Shown here in pieces: positions 1 through 6,010 of a stretch of 7,746 nt of DNA; the stretch's first letter is position 1, and each line of letters opens with the position of its first letter. Source of the stretch: Methanobacteriota archaeon (GTDB lineage Archaea > Halobacteriota > Methanosarcinia > Methanosarcinales > Methanosarcinaceae). The stretch covers positions 1 to 7,746 of the forward strand of contig JAUPKV010000478.1 of NCBI GenBank assembly GCA_030837265.1. The letters run 5' to 3'. Below the pieces are notes generated by a model. That model was given only the letters and a program-made list of their open reading frames with translations, ran no database searches and was not told the DNA's origin. A program made the position numbers and the translations under genes.

Positions 1-600
1 ATAATGAACGAAATTCTTGGTGAAAAAGACTATGGTGGAGTCTTTGCAAAGGGTGATGATCCTGCAAAAGTTCAGGAGACCTCGGACGAAATGGATAAAC
101 GCCTTTCCCGGAATTTTGGGATTTCAGAGAGAGACTTCAAAGATAAAGATTCAAGACCCTATATGATCATTAACCAGGCTCAGGTTTTGAAGCAAATGGA
201 CATGATGGCAGCAGCCCTTGGTTCTTTTCTCACGACAGTTGCCCTGATTTCTCTGCTGGTCGGATCGATTGGTATTATGAATATTATGCTTGTAAGCGTG
301 ACAGAAAGGACAAGAGAGATTGGGGTGCTCAAGTCCCTTGGTTTTACGGGCTTTGATATCCTGTTTCTCTTTATGGTCGAGTCAATCCTGCTGGGTGTCT
401 TTGGGGGAATCCTTGGGAGCTCGGTGGGGATTGCTGGTGCATACGGAGTCGAAACCCTCCTTAAACTCCCAGTTGTGTTTCCCCTGGGTCTGATAGCTGT
501 CGGATTCTTCGTGGCTGTTGTAGTGGGTTTTTTATCCGGGGTTTATCCTGCAAGAAAAGCAGCAAAAATGAAGCCTGTAGATTCACTGAGGCACGAGTAG
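1..600 (+). CDS. ABC transporter permease, MacB/FtsX type, C-terminal part (5' end outside window)
   Basis: This is the C-terminal part of a membrane permease of the MacB/LolC/FtsX family. These proteins work with a separate cytoplasmic ATPase and couple ATP hydrolysis to work on the outer face of the membrane (export or lipoprotein/peptide handling). The frame is open from base 1, so the ATG at base 4 is internal. Counting from that Met, residues 1-65 are hydrophilic and fit the end of the extracytoplasmic domain. Three membrane stretches follow at about 72-98, 117-147 and 157-180, the usual C-terminal FtsX layout. The cytoplasmic loop carries ERTREIG (101-107), and the protein ends with YPARKAA (181-187) and the typical PVDSLRHE tail, so the C terminus is intact. 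The stop is TAG, the only amber stop in the window. The substrate cannot be told from this fragment. The ATPase gene presumably lies upstream, which is inference. Confidence 0.93.
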   Translation: MMNEILGEKDYGGVFAKGDDPAKVQETSDEMDKRLSRNFGISERDFKDKDSRPYMIINQAQVLKQMDMMAAALGSFLTTVALISLLVGSIGIMNIMLVSVTERTREIGVLKSLGFTGFDILFLFMVESILLGVFGGILGSSVGIAGAYGVETLLKLPVVFPLGLIAVGFFVAVVVGFLSGVYPARKAAKMKPVDSLRHE

Positions 601-605
601 ATTTC

Positions 606-1922
606 TCAGCTAATCTTCAGAGGATCTACCTTCATATATTCCCGGAGTACAGTCGTTGCGTAGCTCCCTTTAGGTAACATGAATTCAAGTACTGCCTTTG
701 ATTTTCCAGGATTCAGCTCGTCGTCTGCGACCTTAAACATTGGCTCTGCCTGCAGGAGGATTTCCCTGCGAGTGCCTTTTGAACTCATTTCAGGAATTTC
801 TTTTATATCAAAACCTTCCAGAGGAACTTTAAGCTCCCGGAGCACTTCTTGCTCGATCTCTCCGGGGATACCTGAAGCAAAATCCGTACTAAACCCCGGC
901 AGGGGAGCGGTTAAGAAAGCCCGATTTTTCTTAATCAGGCGGTTAACTGCAGCTACTGTCTCGGCCGTAACGATTTCCGTTTTAGAGGAATCCGGGAGTC
1001 CGACTTCGTTTTTGAAACAGATAATATCGCCTTCTACAGCCTGGTTCAAAGGAAGACTATTTTCGATCCTCCGACAGATAATTATATTGTAAATGTACGA
1101 CTGGTAGCCGTGCACGAACATTTTGTAAAGGTTTCTAGGAAGAACCAGAAAAGCGCCGGCAAAGTCATTCGGATTTGCAATCAGGTGGTTCATCATGGCT
1201 CTCTCGTGACCCAGACGAAGGGGATAGGTTTTAAGGCCTTCCTTTAAATCACGTGTATCTTTTACATACTGGCGAGCTCTTTTAGTTTCATCCGGTTCGT
1301 CAGGAAAGGGCTCGGCAATATAAAGCATGGCCGCTTTTTCAAAATCTCCCTCCACAATAGCTTTTCCTACTAAATGAGTAACAGGCCGGATAGAACCGAA
1401 ACGCTGGATCCCGAAAAAATTTGGGACTCCACCCTGAGCCAGGATTTCACCTGTAGTTTTATCCAGCAGCTTTTTTGTCTCTTCAGGAGAACTTGATATA
1501 TCCCTGATCGTAATTCTAAAGTCATTACCCCAAAGATCCCCAAGTTCTATCGATTTCCGGGAACGACCTAAAACTTTCATTTCTATATCTTTCAAATGCA
1601 CGTTCTCGATTTTAGAAGCGTCAATATCGAATATGCTAATTTTTTGCGTGGTAAGCGCACGTTTGTCCTTTGTGCCTGCAACCCCGATCCTCTTCTGGCT
1701 TATCTGCAGGATTTTTGCGAGAGTACGGGTAAAGTGATGTGTATCCCAGTCTCGCTTTGTGATCTCAAGTACAAGATACTTACCTTCCTGCCCTTCCTCC
1801 CGGTTTGTGATTTCTCTTACTATGAAGTCTTCCACCTCCTGGCGGAGCTGTCCTCCGGTGCCTTCTGTATCTGTAAAATAGAGACTGATGCCTATCTTTT
1901 TTTCAATTTCGGGAACTTCCAT
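606..1922 (-). CDS. truD: tRNA pseudouridine synthase D (TruD)
   Basis: TruD-family pseudouridine synthase, which isomerises uridine to pseudouridine in tRNA (position 13 in the bacterial enzyme; Pus7 is the eukaryotic relative). Numbered from the chosen ATG, the catalytic motif AGTKDKRALT is at about 82-91 with the catalytic Asp at 86. GNDFRI follows at about 132-137, PNFFGIQRFG at 167-176, HGYQSYIYN at 271-279, SKGTRRE at 381-387 and the C-terminal LPKGSYATTVLREYMK at 416-431. The length of 438 residues suits the archaeal form, which has the inserted TRUD domain. A TTG three codons upstream (1931-1929) is in frame, but only 3 bases separate it from the AGGAG at 1939-1935. The ATG at 1922 lies 12 bases from that site and begins MEVPEIEKKIG, so I prefer it. 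The gene is downstream of pth2 on the same strand with a spacer of about 110 bases, suggesting co-transcription. Its stop (TGA) faces the permease stop 5 bases away. Confidence 0.96.
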   Translation of the reverse strand: MEVPEIEKKIGISLYFTDTEGTGGQLRQEVEDFIVREITNREEGQEGKYLVLEITKRDWDTHHFTRTLAKILQISQKRIGVAGTKDKRALTTQKISIFDIDASKIENVHLKDIEMKVLGRSRKSIELGDLWGNDFRITIRDISSSPEETKKLLDKTTGEILAQGGVPNFFGIQRFGSIRPVTHLVGKAIVEGDFEKAAMLYIAEPFPDEPDETKRARQYVKDTRDLKEGLKTYPLRLGHERAMMNHLIANPNDFAGAFLVLPRNLYKMFVHGYQSYIYNIIICRRIENSLPLNQAVEGDIICFKNEVGLPDSSKTEIVTAETVAAVNRLIKKNRAFLTAPLPGFSTDFASGIPGEIEQEVLRELKVPLEGFDIKEIPEMSSKGTRREILLQAEPMFKVADDELNPGKSKAVLEFMLPKGSYATTVLREYMKVDPLKIS

Positions 1923-2033
1923 TATTTGCAAACACTCCTTTTGTCGGAACAGATCAATTTCTAAATTAGGTTTTCATTTGCTCCTGAGTTGATATCGGTA
2001 ATATTTACTTTTCCTGTCTCAGGTCAGCCTGCA

Positions 2034-2381
2034 TTAAACCAGCTTAAGATCTTTTGTTACTTTATCTATGGTCTCTTCTTTTGCCGGACCGATTCCAAGA
2101 ACTGTGACCGTTCCGGGTGGGATTTCCGTAAGTCCTGCATCCTGTATCATAGCTATTGGAAGTCCTTCTCGTCTTGCTTTTTCTTTAAGTTCGAAAAGGT
2201 CTTTAAGAGTGGGAACACGAAGCACAATTTTTTTCTGTCCGCCTTCCTTCCACTTTTCAAGATCGCTTTTACTTGCCCATTCAGCCGCTGATATAGCAGC
2301 ATGAGCTACCTGTACTGCAAATTTGCCTTTGGAAAGTTTCAGGTCATCCCTGGTAACTATACACTGTTTATACTCACTCAT
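2034..2381 (-). CDS. pth2: Peptidyl-tRNA hydrolase, Pth2 family
   Basis: Archaeal/eukaryotic-type peptidyl-tRNA hydrolase. It cleaves the ester bond of peptidyl-tRNAs that drop off the ribosome and so recycles tRNA. The 115-residue length is standard for the family and the whole domain is present. The N-terminal signature [14 protein letters not shown] is at about 16-29, containing the conserved Lys18 and His27 region. The second signature, [20 protein letters not shown], is at 80-99 with the conserved Asp81 and Thr91. There is no signal peptide or membrane segment, so it is cytoplasmic. The ATG at 2381 is preceded by GAGGT at 2391-2387 with 5 bases between, a good archaeal ribosome binding site that fixes the start. 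truD follows on the same strand, so the pair would form a small tRNA-maintenance unit. The enzyme family is clear. Confidence 0.96.
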   Translation of the reverse strand: MSEYKQCIVTRDDLKLSKGKFAVQVAHAAISAAEWASKSDLEKWKEGGQKKIVLRVPTLKDLFELKEKARREGLPIAMIQDAGLTEIPPGTVTVLGIGPAKEETIDKVTKDLKLV

Positions 2382-2452
2382 CCTTTACCTCGGGCTTATT
2401 CAAGGTTAGACTAATTAAAATGTTTTTGGTATCATACATTGGATTTAATTGG

Positions 2453-2471
2453 AAATGTTCAAATAACATTT
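2453..2471. promoter_or_regulatory. 19-bp perfect dyad between the ligase gene and pth2
   Basis: The 7-base arm AAATGTT (2453-2459) is followed by a 5-base spacer and its exact reverse complement AACATTT (2465-2471). It begins 9 bases after the stop of the upstream ligase gene and 71 bases before the pth2 start. It could be an operator for pth2 or a 3'-end hairpin for the ligase transcript. The symmetry is seen directly; the role is a guess. Confidence 0.35.
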
Positions 2472-2480
2472 ACATTAATT

Positions 2481-3413
2481 TCACAAAATATTGTTGATGT
2501 ATTCTACGATATGTTCTGCTGGATTAATCCCCCATGCATCGTAGATTCCTTTTCCTGAAGGTGTCCCATTAACTTCCAGGATCTGTGGTGAGCTTTCCTT
2601 AACATATCCTTCTATAATATCGACGCCTGCAAATGTTGTGCCTATTGCAAGGGAGGCTTTTTCTGCAAGTTCTTTTTGCTCATCGGTCAGGACGCATCGG
2701 TCTGCGCTACCTCCCTGGCTCAGGTTGTTTACCCACGAACCTGATGCAGCCTTCCTGTAGATTGCACCGATAGCAACGCCGCCAACAACGAAGGCTCTGA
2801 TGTCCCTTCCCGGATTTTCTATAAACTCCTGGATATATAGCATTCCCCTTTCCGTAAGTAAGCTCTCAAGAGCCTCTTCAAGAGACACAGATGTGGACTT
2901 TCTATCTGAAAATAAAACTTCTCCATTTTTGATCCTTGCAATATTCTTTCCCTTATATCCGAAAACAGGTTTTATTACAGAATCTCCAAACCTCGATACT
3001 GCCCTCAGGGCAGCTTCCAGATCCTGCACTGCAATGGTATCAGGAGCAGGAAGAAGAGCCTTTGACATGAGATAAGAAGCGTGATATTTGTTTGCCGAGT
3101 TCTGAATCGCTTCAGGGGAATTGATAATCGGAATTCCTCCAGCTTCCAATTCTCTCAAAATATCAAATCTGAAAGAAACTCCTTCGAAGGCTCCCGCACC
3201 AACGTCTCTCACGATAACGGCATCAAGGTCTGAAAGGGAAAGATCCCCTGCTCTAAAATGAACTGTCGATTCTGAAATTGTTGTTTTCATATCCACAACT
3301 GCAGTTCTGAGATCAAGAGTATAGGGAGAAAAGCCTTTATTCTTCGCTGCATTTATCAGTGCCCTGGCAGTCCAATCATCAGGATCAGTAATTGCAATCC
3401 CTATTTTTTTCAT
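2481..3413 (-). CDS. mptN: RimK-family ATP-grasp glutamate ligase, probably tetrahydromethanopterin:alpha-L-glutamate ligase (MptN)
   Basis: A 310-residue ATP-grasp ligase of the RimK family, which joins an amino acid to a carboxyl group through an acyl-phosphate. In methanogens two such enzymes add alpha-linked glutamate to cofactors: MptN (tetrahydromethanopterin to tetrahydrosarcinapterin) and CofF (F420). MptN is favoured by overall resemblance only; the substrate is not provable here. The N-terminal fold is at about 1-95. The linker [18 protein letters not shown] is at 99-116. The ATP-binding elements are [12 protein letters not shown] (147-158), YIQEFI (193-198), [10 protein letters not shown] (203-212), NNLSQGGSA (229-237), GVDIIE (263-268) and the metal-binding [13 protein letters not shown] (278-290; Glu280 and Asn282). 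The ATG at 3413 has only a weak GGATGAT-like site 5 bases upstream. The gene lies 67 bases downstream of iscU on the same strand and a TATA-like box sits in the gap, so it may be transcribed separately. It looks intact, stop TGA. Confidence 0.8.
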   Translation of the reverse strand: MKKIGIAITDPDDWTARALINAAKNKGFSPYTLDLRTAVVDMKTTISESTVHFRAGDLSLSDLDAVIVRDVGAGAFEGVSFRFDILRELEAGGIPIINSPEAIQNSANKYHASYLMSKALLPAPDTIAVQDLEAALRAVSRFGDSVIKPVFGYKGKNIARIKNGEVLFSDRKSTSVSLEEALESLLTERGMLYIQEFIENPGRDIRAFVVGGVAIGAIYRKAASGSWVNNLSQGGSADRCVLTDEQKELAEKASLAIGTTFAGVDIIEGYVKESSPQILEVNGTPSGKGIYDAWGINPAEHIVEYINNIL

Positions 3414-3465
3414 GGAGTATCATCCGGAGAATACCAGATTAAATTTTCGATAAAATAATATTTCT

Positions 3466-3476
3466 GTATATTTTTT
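3466..3476 (-). promoter_or_regulatory. Candidate TATA box for the ATP-grasp ligase gene
   Basis: Read on the minus strand this is AAAAAATATAC, inside the 67-base gap between iscU and the ligase. It is about 55 bases before the ligase start, which would leave a leader of about 25-30 bases if transcription begins the usual 25 or so bases downstream. The gap is AT-rich throughout, so a chance match is quite possible. Confidence 0.3.
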
Positions 3477-3480
3477 CAGG

Positions 3481-3864
3481 TTATTCTTCAAGGGGTTCTA
3501 GTCCCTGCCTTTTACGATAATCATTAATTGCGTTATGGATAGCTTCCTTTGAGACTACCGAGCATTCCAGTTTTCCGGGAGGTAGTCCTTCCAGAGCTTC
3601 AGCTACGGCTTCGTTTGTAAGTTCCATTGCCTCCTTAAGAGTTTTTCCTTTTATAAGTTCCGTTGCCATACTACTGGACGCAATAGCTGCTGCACAACCG
3701 AAAGTTTTAAATTTTACATCCTCGATTCGGCCATCCCTAATCTTCAGGAAAATCTTCATGTGGTCTCCATGCGGGTTTCCAGCTTCTCCAATGCCATCAG
3801 CATTCTCAATTTCCCCTACGTTTCTCGGATTCATGAAATGATCCATGACTTTTTTATTGTACAT
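3481..3864 (-). CDS. iscU: IscU/NifU-type Fe-S cluster scaffold protein, variant lacking the first ligand cysteine
   Basis: IscU-like scaffold, on which Fe-S clusters are built from iron and from sulfur supplied by IscS before transfer to client proteins. The 127 residues match the single-domain IscU length, and the family landmarks run in order: DHFMNPRNVGEIENADG (8-24), FKTFGCAAAIASSSMATELI (52-71) and LECSVVSKEAI (99-109). Canonical IscU binds clusters with three cysteines (37, 63 and 106 in E. coli), helped by Asp39 and His105. Here Cys57 and Cys101 match the second and third cysteines. The first motif, normally ending CGD, reads GNPHGDHMKI at 29-38: it is one residue short and has no cysteine, although the Asp (34) remains. 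The usual His before the third cysteine is Glu100. I rechecked the codons at about 3762-3785 and they agree. The ATG at 3864 has GGGGG at 3875-3871, 6 bases upstream. It follows iscS by 53 bases and is probably in the same operon. Confidence 0.93.
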   Translation of the reverse strand: MYNKKVMDHFMNPRNVGEIENADGIGEAGNPHGDHMKIFLKIRDGRIEDVKFKTFGCAAAIASSSMATELIKGKTLKEAMELTNEAVAEALEGLPPGKLECSVVSKEAIHNAINDYRKRQGLEPLEE

Positions 3865-3917
3865 TAAAATCCCCCGATTTATATTTATATTCTTTACTTT
3901 ATATCACATGCTTCCAT

Positions 3918-5108
3918 TTATTTTCCACATGTACTTCCAGGCTTATAGAAAGGAGACATGTTTCTTAGCTTTCCGACAATTTCAGGCAGTACATTGAGAA
4001 CATAATCTATATCTTCCTCGGAGTTTGCATCCCCAAGTGTCAAGCGCAGGGATCCCTGAGCTATTTCAGGAGTCAAACCTATTGCCTTCAATACATGCGA
4101 TATTTCTTGAGAACCAGAGGAGCAGGCACTGCCTGTGGAGCTGCAAACGCCCATCTGATCGAGCATGAGCAGTAAGGACTCACCCTCGATATACTCAAAA
4201 CTAAAATTCAGGTTTCCTGAAAGGCGCTTCTCAGGATGTCCATTCAGCCTGCAGTCAGGAATCTCAAGGACTCCGGAAAGCAGGCGATCTCTCATTTTTA
4301 GAATTTCAGCGTTGTGTTTTTCGATGTTTGCCGTTGCAAGTTCTATTGCCTTTCCCATTCCTACAATCCCTGCTACGTTCTCGGTTCCTGCTCGTTTTCC
4401 TCTCTCCTGGCCGCCTCCGTGCATGAAATTGTCAATCTTTGTTCCTTCCCTGATAAACAAAGCTCCTGCTCCTTTTGGGCCGTAAAACTTGTGAGAAGAA
4501 AGCGAGAGCATATCCACATCTTTATGTTTCTGCTTCATGTCGAGAGGGACAGCTCCAATAGCTTGCACGGCATCGGTATGGAAGAGCACATCATTCTCCT
4601 TTGCAACCTTCCCTATCTCTTGAATCGGTTCTATAGTACCGATCTCATTGTTAGCATACATAACCGAAATTAAGATCGTATCTTCTCTGAGTGCGGCTTC
4701 CAATTCTGCAGGGTCTACTAGCCCATATCTGTCTACTGGCAAATAGGTTATGTCAAAGCCATGTCCTTCCAGATATTCACATGGATAAAGCACCGCATGG
4801 TGTTCAATTGCAGTCGTAATTATATGCTTTCCTCTTTTCCGCCCTGAGAAAGCAGTTCCTTTAATAGCCCAATTATCCGACTCAGTTCCTCCTGATGTGA
4901 AGTAAATCTCTTCAGGTTTGGCTCCAAGAGCTTTCGCAAGTTTTTCCCGTGCAGTCTCTATTGCCTCTTTGTTTTCTCTACCCAGTGGGTAAAGTGAAGA
5001 AGGGTTCCCAAAATACTCTTTCAAAAAAGGTATCATGGATTCAATTACATCTGGCTTTACAAAAGTTGTGGCAGCATGATCCATGTAAATATAGCGTGTT
5101 TCTCGCAT
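3918..5108 (-). CDS. iscS: Cysteine desulfurase (IscS/NifS family)
   Basis: PLP-dependent cysteine desulfurase that takes sulfur from L-cysteine as a persulfide and passes it to the Fe-S scaffold, here IscU encoded next to it. Numbered from the ATG at 5108 (396 residues), the protein has YMDHAATT at about 8-15, the TSGGTESDN PLP-phosphate loop at 71-79, EHHAV with catalytic His103, HTDAVQAIG with Asp179 and Gln182, and the Schiff-base Lys207 in SSHKFYGPKG. The active-site loop reads GVCSSTGSACSSGS, with Cys329 matching E. coli Cys328. These numbers are within one of E. coli IscS (His104, Lys206, Cys328), which supports the 5108 start. An in-frame ATG at 5141 would add 11 residues and has a weak AAAGGT site. 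The 5108 ATG has GGGTG 5 bases upstream. Extra cysteines lie in the active-site loop (322) and near the C terminus (394). All catalytic residues are present. Confidence 0.96.
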   Translation of the reverse strand: MRETRYIYMDHAATTFVKPDVIESMIPFLKEYFGNPSSLYPLGRENKEAIETAREKLAKALGAKPEEIYFTSGGTESDNWAIKGTAFSGRKRGKHIITTAIEHHAVLYPCEYLEGHGFDITYLPVDRYGLVDPAELEAALREDTILISVMYANNEIGTIEPIQEIGKVAKENDVLFHTDAVQAIGAVPLDMKQKHKDVDMLSLSSHKFYGPKGAGALFIREGTKIDNFMHGGGQERGKRAGTENVAGIVGMGKAIELATANIEKHNAEILKMRDRLLSGVLEIPDCRLNGHPEKRLSGNLNFSFEYIEGESLLLMLDQMGVCSSTGSACSSGSQEISHVLKAIGLTPEIAQGSLRLTLGDANSEEDIDYVLNVLPEIVGKLRNMSPFYKPGSTCGK

Positions 5109-5210
5109 CAGAACACCCAATGAAATTAGGGTTTTGCGCATATGAACCTTTGTAGGTCTAATTAAGAGCTGGAAAAAAATTAATTTTGAGTTTTAAAAAA
5201 GAAATAAATC

Positions 5211-5225
5211 TATAAGTAAATACTT
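5211..5225 (-). promoter_or_regulatory. Candidate iscSU promoter: TATA-like box overlapping a short dyad
   Basis: On the minus strand ACTTATA (5217-5211) is the best TATA-like match in the spacer between the regulator gene and iscS. It overlaps a short dyad, AAGTA-AA-TACTT (5214-5225), which could be a protein-binding site. Two T-runs on the minus strand (near 5200-5195 and 5179-5173) follow it and would lie in the leader. The spacer is very AT-rich, so this is tentative. Confidence 0.28.
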
Positions 5226-5261
5226 GCTGGCTTTCAATACCTTTAGTTTTTTACATTAAAT

Positions 5262-5543
5262 TTATTCTACAATTTGATTGATTTTATTGACAAAGTCAAT
5301 TATCAGCTGTGTTGCCTCACTTTCCGTATTTAGCTGGAAGGTTCGGATTTGTTTTCCCAGGGGTTTTTCCAGAACAATGCCTGATCCGACCAAAGGTGTG
5401 ATAACCCTTGATACGCTGGAGTGAGACACTCCAGTTTCCTCAGCTTTTCCTGAGTGGTAAGTTGACTCATTCTGGTTTTCGTTCAAATTTTGAAGAACCG
5501 TCATTTGTGCTGTTTTTCCAAAGATTTTTTCTAGTGGATCCAT
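5262..5543 (-). CDS. Small winged helix-turn-helix DNA-binding protein
   Basis: A 93-residue protein (from the chosen start) that consists of little more than one winged-helix domain, of the kind common in Methanosarcina as MarR/ArsR-like regulators. It opens with MDPLEKIFGKTAQMTVLQNL, a helix typical of this group. The helix-turn-helix is at about 29-52, with the recognition helix around SHSSVSRVITPLV (40-52), and a charged wing follows (about 57-70). The C-terminal helix LIIDFVNKINQIVE probably mediates dimer contacts. There is no cysteine or obvious metal site, so it is unlikely to sense Fe-S clusters directly as IscR does. An upstream ATG at 5552 is in frame, but the ATG at 5543 has GAGATGAT, a near match to the archaeal ribosome site, 4 bases upstream. 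It lies about 150 bases upstream of iscS on the same strand. Regulation of iscSU by it is only a possibility. The target is unknown. Confidence 0.85.
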   Translation of the reverse strand: MDPLEKIFGKTAQMTVLQNLNENQNESTYHSGKAEETGVSHSSVSRVITPLVGSGIVLEKPLGKQIRTFQLNTESEATQLIIDFVNKINQIVE

Positions 5544-5660
5544 TGCTATCATCTCAGAGGTGGCTAGACTCCGTGCGGTTTCTATGTTTCAACAATAGCT
5601 GTAGTAGACAGTTTTAAGAAAGCTACGTAAAGCAAGTTGCTACAATAAATATTATCGCAT

Positions 5661-5749
5661 TATTTAGGGAGATGGGTATGGTTATATATGTTTATATACT
5701 TTTCTCTTTTTTAAAAAAGTTAGATAATTGTTACTAAATCCCCTAAATA
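5661..5749. repeat. 9-bp inverted repeat enclosing the double TATA motif
   Basis: TATTTAGGG at 5661-5669 is matched by its exact reverse complement CCCTAAATA at 5741-5749, with 71 bases between. The GC-containing arms stand out in otherwise AT-rich sequence, and the pair brackets the TATA boxes. Two binding sites for one regulator are a reasonable reading but unproven. Confidence 0.4.
5682..5698. promoter_or_regulatory. Double TATA box in the divergent control region
   Basis: TTATATAT (5682-5689) and TTTATATA (5691-5698) both match the archaeal TATA consensus. Read on the minus strand, the second is preceded by a purine-rich GAGAAAAG-like stretch that resembles a BRE (TFB recognition element). 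The best fit is therefore a promoter for the regulator gene, with a leader of roughly 115-125 bases. Read on the plus strand it could serve the TPR gene, with a long leader of roughly 290 bases. Confidence 0.45.
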
Positions 5750-5996
5750 TTTGGATATTCTATTCGATTGATAATTTTGGATTAAGGTTGCAGTTCATCA
5801 ACTACACAAGGGATAGACTGTTATACGATAGTTATAATATTATCTTAGATTTCTAACAAGCTGTTGATACACTAGCATTATACCTAAAACGGCATAAGCT
5901 ACTCACTCACTAATATATTCTATTAAAAGTAAGATATACTCCGGATGTTACACTGATAGTATTACCTATCCCCAAAAAGAGAAAGCTCACTCTTCT

Positions 5997-6002
5997 GAGG
6001 TG
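5997..6002 (+). promoter_or_regulatory. Strong ribosome binding site of the TPR gene
   Basis: GAGGTG lies 8 bases before the ATG at 6011. It is a six-base match to the archaeal anti-Shine-Dalgarno and the strongest such site in the window. It fixes the start of the TPR protein. Confidence 0.8.
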
Positions 6003-6010
6003 CCGGATAT

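Larger units (their letters stand above)
5544..6010. other. AT-rich divergent intergenic region without genes
   Basis: These 467 bases separate the minus-strand regulator gene from the plus-strand TPR gene. I found no credible coding frame and no tRNA. The region holds a double TATA motif (5682-5698), a 9-bp inverted repeat enclosing it (5661-5669 and 5741-5749), a 10-bp palindrome ATAATATTAT near 5833-5842, and a second TATA-like string CTAATATATTC at 5910-5920. That last one would give the TPR gene a leader of about 65-70 bases. The TPR ribosome binding site closes the region. Confidence 0.6.

Noticed and set aside
679..1092. 137-codon plus-strand frame inside truD
   Set aside because: It lies wholly opposite the strongly conserved truD gene and its product has low-complexity Ser/Arg-rich composition. 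It would only join the permease by reading through two TAG codons.
1596..1964. 122-codon plus-strand frame over the truD start
   Set aside because: Antisense to the TruD catalytic domain; no family resemblance and no ribosome site.
3878..3891. TATA-like string between iscS and iscU
   Set aside because: It is only about 15-27 bases before the iscU start, so a transcript begun 25 bases downstream would start at or inside the gene. iscU is better explained as co-transcribed with iscS.
4314..4673. 119-codon plus-strand frame inside iscS
   Set aside because: Antisense to conserved iscS sequence including the Lys207 region, with a Cys/Phe/Ser-rich product typical of shadow frames.
5544..6010. Small RNA or CRISPR leader in the divergent region
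   Set aside because: No evenly spaced repeats and no tRNA-like or box C/D pair were found; only promoter-like motifs and short dyads.
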